27,440 nt of DNA from contig NW_003156234.1 in assembly GCF_000003605.2 (NCBI RefSeq), positions 612,194 to 639,633 on the forward strand, read 5' to 3'. Shown piece by piece: positions 9,373-18,840 of this stretch. The notes below the pieces were generated by a model. That model did no database searches. It was not told the DNA's origin and worked only from the letters and a program-made list of their open reading frames with translations. A program made the position numbers and the translations under genes. Source of the DNA: Saccoglossus kowalevskii. Lineage: Eukaryota > Hemichordata > Enteropneusta > Harrimaniidae. How positions within the stretch are numbered: position 1 is the stretch's first letter; the number at the start of each line of letters is the position of its first letter.

Positions 9373-10966
9373 TACATGCACTGACAATGTTCAAATATGT
9401 ACATACGCAATTAGAATCCCTAATGCACAGACAGCAAATGAATTTCAATGATGACTCCAAACAGAATCAAGCTCTGACCTAAATATCGAATGTGTCGTTT
9501 ATCAGTAAAACTTTCAGTCTCCAAATACTTGAATTCACGATGACATATACTCAGGAATTGGCAATGTTCCGAGTCTCACATATTCAAAGTTATCCAAGTT
9601 AACATAAAGTTTACTGATTTTATTTTATACGATTCATCATGGAGTATAACTGTCAATCATGTAACTTTACCAAAGCCTCATTAATCATACCTACTTACTG
9701 ACTTTACTCATTTCCAATCGTTAGTCAATATTATTCAGTCAATGGGTCGAATTAAGAATCAATTGAATCAGGGAGCCGCCACACTTACTAGATCGAAATT
9801 CACTCCATACGTTGTATCTCTTTTAGTTCTCAGGTTTAGAATAATGGCGATCAATGTACTGCATCAATTATATACGAATTACTCAATTGACAGATGCATT
9901 GCACACACTCACACAACAATACTACCACTCCTATGTCATGATTTCACGATCGATGAAGACAATGATGCGCTGAATTGACTACACATACGCTAATTGGCGA
10001 ATTTATGGGTTGTGGTCTGCGTTACCAAATTAAATTAAAAGGCAGTCGCAGTATAGGGGCAGTAACAAAAAAACGGTTATGAAAACACCATGTGGAAACT
10101 GTCCGTCCTAGCACATCTTTTCTATTTTTAATATAGAGTCAAAAGAAATAAGATATTGAACAGACGAAGTGCTCATGATGTCCAGCATGTTCTTTTCGAG
10201 TGATAGTTATTTAAATGATGACATCATGCCTCATAATGCTGTTGTCTTATATATTGAAGAAACAGTCATCGTTGAAATGTATATGCGATTTGTGTCAAAC
10301 TAGGGCGCCGACCACGATTCATTCAAAATTATTCGACATCCATTGATTAAAAGCTATTCAAATTGGTGGATAAATTCACACTGATGATTATAAATTCATG
10401 CTTTTTTTGGTGAAGGTAATATTTACTTAAATCATATGCATATATGTGTAGAAAACGCCACAGAACTGGGGGGTTTTGAGAGCGTAGGCCGATACTACTC
10501 CCTAATGGTTCACGGTGTTAGCTGCGAAGTACTAGGCAAAGCCAACATCATTTCCCCATCTACAAATCATTCTCTAATTTCCATTATTTGTTGACACTGG
10601 TCATTCAGAAACTAGGACGACACCTGATCTACGACTTTACTGTTTAAATAAAATAACTCCACCTTCTCAACAATACACTGAATCGTTCATGCCAGCTGTT
10701 GTAAAATTTGTATTTAGGGATTATGACCAGAAACACCATGGCAAGTCTTTCAATAATGCAAACAATCACCAGCTACAACATTGTAGTAAATAGGGTTGCT
10801 GGGGAGAGAATGCAGGCGCATGATTGAGTAAGATTTGGCTAATGCTCCACGTAAATGGGAGAAACATAGTTGAAAATAACAAAATAACAAGAGTAGGACT
10901 AAACTAACTAAATACGGCAAGCAATGAGACATCTAGCAACTCAAGTAGAAAAGTTCACCAAATGAT
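9373..10966. other. AT-rich stretch without a recognisable gene
   Basis: A 78-codon frame at 9742-9978 (+) and a 60-codon frame at 10750-10932 (-) have no recognisable domain. There is no RNA gene or structured repeat of note. Confidence 0.45.
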
Positions 10967-10969
10967 TGA

Positions 10970-11149
10970 ACACATCATCCAGAGAAACACGAGAATAAAG
11001 ACGCCCTGAATCAAGAAATTCGAGATGAGGTCGATAACAACTTGAAGTGTAATCTATCAACTGACCAACTAGCGAACGATACGAAATTGAAATCAACGCT
11101 AAAATCTAAGTTAGAAGTCGCCACAATTGTCCCACTTAACAACCAGAAA
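10970..11149 (+). pseudogene. 60-codon charged open frame upstream of LINE relic
   Basis: The frame is free of stops between TGA 10967-10969 and TAG 11150-11152 and has no ATG. The predicted peptide is rich in K, E, D, N and L (for example ENKDALNQEIRDEVDNNLK), as in a coiled coil. It lies on the same strand as, and about 600 bases upstream of, the reverse-transcriptase relic. It could be a leftover of ORF1 or of the inter-domain linker of that element, but the bases between them show no clear continuity. It is not strong enough to call a gene. Confidence 0.25.
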
Positions 11150-11754
11150 TAGACGAGCTTGTCAGTCAGGGAATTGGGTACTTCAACATGGCAAACGAAA
11201 CTGCAAATAAGAGGGAGATGGAAGAACTTTGAGGATACGTGACAGAAATATTAGTAATTGATGAACCTAATTAACTTTGAAATTAAAAGCTTTTCTACGG
11301 AATTTTGAAATTAATTAGGAAGAAATCAGTCAAATTTGCACAGATGATAGTTATGTCAAATTGGAGAAATTAAGTTTAAGCTGAACTTATTTTGAGATGA
11401 GAAAAAATAATGGAAAGAGGTCAAAAATTATATAGTCATAGACAGAGACTGTGCTATTGAACATCGTTCTAATTAAATATTGAAAACACTTTTATTCAGA
11501 CTTTTATAGGAGTAATATCATGCCACATTTAAAAAAATAAAAATAATATAACAAATCACTGTGGAAAGAAAATTACTCTCAATGATGTCTTTATGACCCC
11601 AACAGCATTAGCCAAGTAAAAAACGCGTGCATTTCTGGCAAATTGTCAATGTAGTAGTGGTGACTCTTTGAACTATGGATGAATTATTTAATTCTCAGTG
11701 ACGTTCGGCAAATGATGAGAAAAAATCCACTGCATGTATTACACCACCTCCAGC

Positions 11755-12820
11755 GAAGGTACATACGTGTTTTGTATTAGAGTGATTGAGAAGATGCTGT
11801 GGTATGCTGGGAGAAATAAATTGTCTGGTGTTCTGATAGCAGTGGACTTCCAGAAAGCATTTGATATGTTGGAGATGGATTATTATGAATGCTTGAATGT
11901 ATTTAATTTAGGACCTGTGTTTTAAAATGGATCAATGTGTATTATACAAACGTTCAAGCATGTTTGATGAATAATGGTTTTACAACTGGTCATTTCACTC
12001 TTAGTCGGAAAGTAAGACAAGGTGATCCTCTCTTCCCCATCTTTTCCCCCTATTTCTGGAAATCTTGACTAATATGAGAATTTAAGCAATCAAGTCGGGT
12101 TATATTGAAGTGAACAATTTTCCATTCGTAGATGATTTTACAAGTTTTCGGAGCCATGAAAACACTTTCATTGAATTCATCAGGGTGCTTTTTGTCAACT
12201 TTGTGGTTTGAAATTCAATTATGCGTGATTGAAACATTGCACTTGCAAAAGTTTGCAGACCCCATAGAAAACCAGCACTGTTGAACTTCGCAAAAAAAAA
12301 GTAAAAAATAAATTTGCAATAAAATTGAGAGACAGATATTCCATTCCTTACAGAATGAACGTGAATAATTTGCAAGGCAGGGAATGATCAAAGAAATTGG
12401 AAAGGGGGACCCAAGTGCCCCACACAGTTTTGCAACACACAACATAATTAATAATAATTTTTATTAAATATTTATATTTATTAAACGAAATCTATAGACA
12501 GACTTTCAATATCCCTAGAAATTGTTCTTGGCTGAATTAATTCGCTAAATCAGTGTGGAGAAAATTATTAATTCAGGTGTAATCTTCTCCCAGAGCTTCT
12601 CCATGGATTTCTTACACGATTTTACATTGACGGGAGCATTGAAGACCTTGTCTTCTTTTAATATGATGATGCAATTGACATAAGTGATCATATGTTATGG
12701 AATAAACAACATATACTGAATAATAGAAAGTTTGTGTTTCATAATAGATTGATTAGCAAGGGATATGTATCAATGATTGATGTAATGGGAAAATCTTCAA
12801 CAATAAAACATTGAACAGGT
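11755..12820 (+). mobile_element. Decayed L1/Tx1-like LINE ORF2 (reverse transcriptase) relic
   Basis: The relic derives from the reverse-transcriptase protein that copies LINE RNA at a nicked target. Recognisable blocks occur in the normal order. RVIEKMLWYAGRNKLSGVL leads into AVDFQKAFD (11839-11865), the first catalytic-aspartate box. NNGFTTGHFTLSRKVRQGD follows to about 12032. FVDDFTSF (12125-12148) sits where YADD is expected, with the Tyr-Ala replaced. CGLKFNY lies near 12195-12225. A C-terminal block, LWNKQHILNNRKFVFHNRL, starts at 12695. Frameshifts, stops and missing segments separate these blocks, so the copy is dead. Neither an endonuclease domain nor a tail is visible. The clade assignment rests on motif memory; another LINE clade is possible. 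Confidence 0.85.
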
Positions 12821-12949
12821 GATGATGTGGTGATGTTGTATGGTTGTATCATACACTGGAATGCAATGAATCCATAGACCAATCTCAAACTTTAAGGCTT
12901 GTTATTGCGAATGTAACTACATCAAGTCAGCCAAAATAACCAGCAGTAT

Positions 12950-13189
12950 GCCTGAAGGAATCATCCTATTTTGTAACTCTAGAAGAGCAATTAGCTAAGG
13001 GTACTATGAAAAAAGAATTTTCAAAGAACTGGAAAAATAACAATAGTCTGTCATTCAAAGTGGATATAGATACCAATTGATTTTCAGTTAAAGCTGCCCC
13101 ATCGCATTTTGTACACTCACTACGACTAAATAGAATTGTGAATTGTGTAGCTTGTCCAAAATAGAAACTGGGACGCAAGCGCATCTGCT
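12950..13189 (+). pseudogene. Possible further coding relic after the LINE fragment
   Basis: One plus-strand frame stays open for about 80 codons with only two stops (TGA near 13078, TAG near 13162). It includes TLEEQLAKGTMKKEFSKNW. It may be the degraded C-terminal end of the LINE relic just upstream, but I cannot match it to a conserved block. The opposite strand is also open over part of it. Confidence 0.25.
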
Positions 13190-13219
13190 AATCTTGTGTT
13201 TTTATACTAAACGTTTTGG

Positions 13220-13240
13220 TTTTTTTTTGGGGGGGGGGGG
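13220..13240 (+). repeat. T9-G12 homopolymer junction
   Basis: Nine T residues are followed directly by twelve G residues (13229-13240). As with 3471-3482, the true length is uncertain in most sequencing chemistries. Confidence 0.9.
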
Positions 13241-14520
13241 TATGGAATTGGGTGGACAGCCAATGATGTAATCAAATTTTCATGAAGCTACCGAATAAGA
13301 CTAAGACAGCTAGGGTTATTTTAGTGAAGAAACAAGGTGTAGCTGGAATTATATTACACCCGTTTAATAAAACTGATTTCGTAGGATTACTCATGAAATA
13401 TCCTCTATATATGACATTGTATAATTGTATCTTGTTCCATAGTTATAGGGTCAACAAGTAATGCCTTACTTTCACTGCCTCTTATGTTGCCATAGCGACA
13501 TCACGTACACACATTCGGTTCACACGCTGTTGCGCTATTGTTTAGAATCACGAACTATTTAGGGTGGAGATTATAAACATATATTACAGGAATTTGATAA
13601 ATAGATTGTTTACTAATTGTATTTAGTAGTGGCAACTTCGCAATGCTTTAACCGTGAGACACATCCTTAATCACGTGGTCAGCCTGCTAATATAGGCTGT
13701 TTTCATCTCGCTTTTATTCATTTGTTTGATTTTACAATTGCGGGTTTCTATATGCCAACAACTTAGGTCAAACATACAAATACATCTACAAACTTTGTAA
13801 TCACTTTGCACAACTTTGCGTCACGTGTAATCACGTGGTCATGCCAACGTGTGCAGCGATTGGCTGATCGCATGTTGAGACTAATTTGGTATATATTATT
13901 TTTATTTCCTTATATTGTGTATTGTCGATCCGTTGCTTTTTATATTTCAAAAATAGGGTTCAATGCATCAGTATGGTGCTTTGCGCTCGTGGTTATGCGC
14001 AGTAGTCATCTGGTTATCGTTATCGTTATCTATTTCATAAAATATATTATGTATATTGTGTTATGACACAGTATGAAATTCCTTTACATAAGAACATTAT
14101 TCCACAGCCTAAAAATCAATAACTTGGTCACTTGAAAAAAAAAAACATATTATACAAGCAAAGTTAAATATGTTAAGCATTGTGGGTACATATTTTAAAA
14201 ATCAAATTTTATATTTTTGCAACTGAGCTGGAATTGAATTCCATAGAGTAACTTTACTATATTGAAAGTGATATGTGTGCGTGTGAAAATTCAGTTGAAT
14301 ATTTTTCCTTATTTGAAAACATTTACGATTTCTTTGGTGAAACCATGCAATTTACTGTTTCGTAAGCCGACTTTTAGTTATATATAAACGAATAATGCGA
14401 ATATTAGCAGAGCGTATGAGTTATTTATTTAACTGTACATATTTACTCAGGGGATATTTTACGTGATTATCTAGACAATCTGAGAACTGTAGATGAAAGC
14501 ATGATCATGCTCATGTGTGT
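13241..14520. other. Stretch without a gene; E-box-containing repeats and a short TTATCG repeat
   Basis: The 14-mer TAATCACGTGGTCA, with a CACGTG E-box, occurs exactly at 13668-13681 and 13828-13841. Another CACGTG precedes the second copy within about 10 bases. The hexamer TTATCG is repeated in tandem at 14014-14025, followed by TTATCT. An 86-codon frame at 13806-14066 (+) is hydrophobic and AT-driven, and I do not call it a gene. Confidence 0.45.
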
Positions 14521-14580
14521 GCAATGCAGTTCAAGATGAATTCACTCACCATGCGTACAATCCTATGTCAGAATAGGATT
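14521..14580 (+). repeat. Diverged local direct repeat, copy 1
   Basis: AGTTCAAGATGAATTCAC and CTATGTCAGA(A)TAGGATTA in this copy align, with gaps, to 14764-14830, about 236 bp downstream. AATCCTA and TAGGATT (14559-14580) also form a 7-bp-stem hairpin. The origin of the duplication is unknown. Confidence 0.6.
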
Positions 14581-14763
14581 ACATATGTCGAGGAAAGGAT
14601 AATACTTGATCGAGTCCGGCTACAGCACGACACACAGCTCCATTAATAAGTAATTACTGATGAGCGCTACGAGGCCTATATGATATTGTTTTGTTCGTCA
14701 ATCAATCTGGTTCAATTACACAAATGAGTATTCATCAATTAGCTTAATAGTTTTTTTGAAATG

Positions 14764-14830
14764 AAGTTTAAGATTAATTCACACGACAAGCGCAAACCGT
14801 GCGTCACAAATCTATGTCAGAAGAGATAAG
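14764..14830 (+). repeat. Diverged local direct repeat, copy 2
   Basis: This is the partner of 14521-14580: AGTTTAAGATTAATTCAC is followed by TCTATGTCAGAAGAGATAAG, with a short insertion between the two conserved blocks relative to copy 1. Confidence 0.6.
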
Positions 14831-15162
14831 ATGTAGGAGAACAAGGCCGACAGAAAATAAATTAAACCATATGAATACAATCTGCATTAGTGAAATGTTC
14901 AATATAAAAACATTCAGTTGTTTTCATCAAAGCTCCATATGATTTTCTTCTTTTATACGTATTGTCGTATCCACTGGTCCATTCTTGTAGGGAGTACTAC
15001 TTTTTGGCATTTACTAGGAAAGTTTTACTTACAATAAGCACCCGTTTACTAGTTTCTTTCTTCTCAACGAAGACCCATTTACTATTTACTGTATTTCATA
15101 CCAACGATTTTTCAGATCGACAAGTCAATGCATAGGCACTCTACTGAAAAAAGCTCAGCATG

Positions 15163-15760
15163 TTATACAATTTGTAGTTTACTGTGACATGTTCCCGACA
15201 ATACAACTTTAAGGTGGTTCGACACAACGTTAATAAATTTTATTATTTTCCTGGGAACTTGTGTAGAAATAGCCAACGGATAGCAGTAGCTACAGGCATT
15301 GCGCTGCTGTGTTTCTGAGTGATGGTCAATCTTGGGTCCCCCTATTTTAGATGTGAGGGCCTCAGGCATAGATGATGAATGGGGGTTGTAGCTGTTTATG
15401 ATGATTCTGGAGGATTTTTTATCTTGCACCTCCACTCCCACTGCTGTTTAATCTATACCATGGCATTCTGGATCGTGCCTCCAGCAGATCTTTCATAGGT
15501 AGGTAACGAGCGCTCCCAGAAAGATTTGCGCTCTTGGTGTTGTGACTGGTCATACAATCAAATGAGGTCCTTCAACCACGTGTAGTGGAGCTTACCTGTC
15601 TGCAGGCTATTTGCTGAACTGATGTATGATGGTCACTTGTCAAAGCCAAATATGCCGATGGCATCGTTTTTTTTGACCTTCTGAGAATAAGTTCAGGAGC
15701 CACGACCTCTGTAAATCCGAGGCCATTTACTGTTGGGGGTAGTAGTATGTTGTTAGTCTG
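15163..15760 (-). other. Less AT-rich segment with open minus-strand frames; unknown relic
   Basis: Two minus-strand frames cover most of this segment. A frame from about 15755 to 15428 has one internal TGA (near 15578), and a 92-codon frame with an ATG runs 15441-15163. A strong donor-like CAGGTAAGC is present on the minus strand at 15594-15602. No domain or family is recognised. The composition suggests a decayed coding or element sequence, but chance openness cannot be excluded. Confidence 0.25.
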
Positions 15761-15780
15761 TGGGGATATTATATAGAGTG

Positions 15781-15832
15781 GCCATCACAGGAAGTTATCA
15801 TCTTTTTTTTTCACATTGCTATCTGTGATGGC
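15781..15832. repeat. Inverted repeat, perfect 10-bp arms
   Basis: GCCATCACAG (15781-15790) and CTGTGATGGC (15823-15832) enclose 32 bases that include a T9 run. The structure could be a small palindrome or hairpin; there is no target duplication to show a mobile element. Confidence 0.8.
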
Positions 15833-16260
15833 TAGCTGTCTTGATGCGTGTGATTGGACCAAGAAAGTGATTCGTAACAATGATGTGTATGTGCGCGGCC
15901 TAATGGTTAAAGATTTGAAATTATTGGAGGTTTTTTTTGTTAGATTGTGACCAGTGCAGTTTGTTTTCCATGGTGACTTACCGTGTATTGTTATTTTTCT
16001 AGAGTGTGCCAACATTTCTTACCTATAACAACTAGCATGCACTTGTTTTTACGCTCGGTGTTTAGCTTGCCAATTATTATTTCTTTAACACATATACCAG
16101 CCGCCCCTTTATTTCAAATGGTCGACCATTTAAATGCGCCTTGAATGTTTAATTATGGTGTAATTTATAATGACATATACCAATGATATATGTGTAATTA
16201 ATTAATTGTATATCTCACGTGGCACCAAAACAACCAACGCAAATCTCGTCTTGTAGTAAG
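15833..16260. other. AT-rich stretch up to the assembly gap
   Basis: No gene or structured repeat is seen. A 76-codon minus-strand frame (15785-16015) covers part of it but has no recognisable content. Confidence 0.5.
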
Positions 16261-17251
16261 NNNNNNNNNNNNNNNNNNNNNNNNNNNNNNNNNNNNNNNN
16301 NNNNNNNNNNNNNNNNNNNNNNNNNNNNNNNNNNNNNNNNNNNNNNNNNNNNNNNNNNNNNNNNNNNNNNNNNNNNNNNNNNNNNNNNNNNNNNNNNNNN
16401 NNNNNNNNNNNNNNNNNNNNNNNNNNNNNNNNNNNNNNNNNNNNNNNNNNNNNNNNNNNNNNNNNNNNNNNNNNNNNNNNNNNNNNNNNNNNNNNNNNNN
16501 NNNNNNNNNNNNNNNNNNNNNNNNNNNNNNNNNNNNNNNNNNNNNNNNNNNNNNNNNNNNNNNNNNNNNNNNNNNNNNNNNNNNNNNNNNNNNNNNNNNN
16601 NNNNNNNNNNNNNNNNNNNNNNNNNNNNNNNNNNNNNNNNNNNNNNNNNNNNNNNNNNNNNNNNNNNNNNNNNNNNNNNNNNNNNNNNNNNNNNNNNNNN
16701 NNNNNNNNNNNNNNNNNNNNNNNNNNNNNNNNNNNNNNNNNNNNNNNNNNNNNNNNNNNNNNNNNNNNNNNNNNNNNNNNNNNNNNNNNNNNNNNNNNNN
16801 NNNNNNNNNNNNNNNNNNNNNNNNNNNNNNNNNNNNNNNNNNNNNNNNNNNNNNNNNNNNNNNNNNNNNNNNNNNNNNNNNNNNNNNNNNNNNNNNNNNN
16901 NNNNNNNNNNNNNNNNNNNNNNNNNNNNNNNNNNNNNNNNNNNNNNNNNNNNNNNNNNNNNNNNNNNNNNNNNNNNNNNNNNNNNNNNNNNNNNNNNNNN
17001 NNNNNNNNNNNNNNNNNNNNNNNNNNNNNNNNNNNNNNNNNNNNNNNNNNNNNNNNNNNNNNNNNNNNNNNNNNNNNNNNNNNNNNNNNNNNNNNNNNNN
17101 NNNNNNNNNNNNNNNNNNNNNNNNNNNNNNNNNNNNNNNNNNNNNNNNNNNNNNNNNNNNNNNNNNNNNNNNNNNNNNNNNNNNNNNNNNNNNNNNNNNN
17201 NNNNNNNNNNNNNNNNNNNNNNNNNNNNNNNNNNNNNNNNNNNNNNNNNNN
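16261..17251. other. Assembly gap (991 N)
   Basis: All 991 bases are undetermined, so nothing can be said about content. Any open frame spanning the gap is an artefact of translating N. Confidence 1.
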
Positions 17252-18015
17252 AACATTTTATGTCAAAGCATGACTTTACTGCACTATACTAGTCGTATGC
17301 ATGAAATAACACATAATGTGAGGTCGTAGTATCAAAGCATGTGTATTTAACAACCGAATGTCAAAGTCAACTTCATAGACTGTGCGGCATTTATACTGAG
17401 TTATGAGATTTCTATTCACTGTCATAAAAATAACAAACTCGCATCACATGGAACGTGTCTTACATAAAAACTGTCTTTCTTGTTTTTCACTCTTATTCGA
17501 TAGGTCGATTTGGCTTCGGTGTGCGATAATTGAAGATGATTTAGCAGAGAGAACTGCGAACAACATACTTATTCGCAAATCATGAAAGCACATTTTCAAA
17601 TTATATATATAAATAATTGATACATAAATCAGCGTGAATTACACCAAGTTGATGAATATACATTTGTCTTTTCAAATATTGATTCAAAATTTTCACTTAT
17701 TAGATAATAATATAAATTACTTATATATACTTATTAGTTAATCTATTCTGTACTTATTAAATTGTGAGTCCCATGGATTAAAAAGAGTTGGTGACTCTGG
17801 CATAAGTTATCACTTGCTTTATAGTAAACAGTTATGAATTATATACAAAACATTTTTTTATTATATCAAGTTTAATTTGCTCATATTTATCAGTTGTTTG
17901 TCCACATCACTTCAAATTAACATAGGGAGACATGACCCACACTAAATTAATTTGTAAAGCTCGATTTATCAGTATCTGACTTTCTGTGGGGAATATACAT
18001 GTATATCTGTAATGT
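17252..18015. other. AT-rich stretch without a recognisable gene
   Basis: There are only short open frames; the 60-codon one at 17403-17585 (+) has no recognisable domain. No RNA gene or clear repeat is seen. Confidence 0.5.
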
Positions 18016-18400
18016 AATTAACGTAAAAATTGCCCATGTATAATATGTCGTTGATAATATCGTCACTTACGCAAGAAGCACATTTTATGAAATCAACGTG
18101 TTTTGTCTGGTTTTGCCTTCGGTGAGCTGATGGTACAATAATCTTCTTGTATATTCTCAGCACACGTTTAAATTATTCAGCAAATGAAAGGTTTATGAAT
18201 ATGTCATTAACTTGATTATAGTCCCACGTATAATTTAACGTTGATAATATCATTATGTTGCTCAACGCGTTTTAAATAAAAAAAACAGGCATGTTTTGCC
18301 CATGCTGAGCTCGCAGCATCATCGTTTTCGTGCGTACTTTTCTTGAACACGTGTTATCTCTTCATATATATATATGAGTTTATAAACATGTCCATCAGCA
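18016..18400. repeat. Diverged tandem duplication, 190-bp period
   Basis: Two adjacent units of about 190 bp can be aligned. TTGATAATATC starts at 18051 and again at 18241. Each is preceded by CCCA(T/C)GTATAAT and followed by CAACG(T/C)GTTTT, a TTTTGCC block, a G(G/C)TGAGCT block and an ACACG(T)GTT block in the same order. Divergence with small gaps implies an old duplication or a two-unit satellite fragment. A minus-strand open frame overlapping unit 1 is not conserved in unit 2, which argues against coding. Confidence 0.7.
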
Positions 18401-18840
18401 ATCGTGATGGCTTACTTCGTATTGGTTACATTGTACGTACATATACTATACAACCTATTCCCATAACCCTAACTGCATAATTATTTTGAGAAACATTACC
18501 AGTCACGTGGTAGAAATGTTCATATTTGTTTTTTGTGTAGTGTAGTGTATTGTATTTTACGTCTTTGAATATTATCATTTTAAATCGCAAACTTTTAAAT
18601 ACTTATTCGTGAATAGTATTAGGACATTTTCTACCCAATGACTGTTGTTTTACAGAGGGTCCATTCAAGTATGATTTATACGGTCATGTGAATTACAAAC
18701 GCCTAAAATGTAATGTCCTAAGACCACATGAATTGGGTATGAGACGAATATGGGTATTATTTTTATTTATATTATTTAAGTTTGGTGGTATTTCTCTTGA
18801 ATACAAACTAATCAGTAAACTACTTTTTTTCTAAGGGTTT
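18401..18840. other. AT-rich stretch without a recognisable gene
   Basis: No gene, RNA or transposon terminus is visible. A TCACGTGG motif lies near 18504. Confidence 0.5.

Noticed and set aside
12400-12420. GGGGGACCCAAG shared with the minus strand near 15336-15347
   Set aside because: The match is only about 12 bases with unrelated flanks, so it is treated as coincidence.
13806-14066. 86-codon hydrophobic plus-strand frame
   Set aside because: It includes repeated E-box sequence and an AT-rich tail, with no recognisable protein family.
16198-17292. Open frames of over 350 codons on both strands
   Set aside because: They consist almost entirely of untranslated N from the assembly gap.
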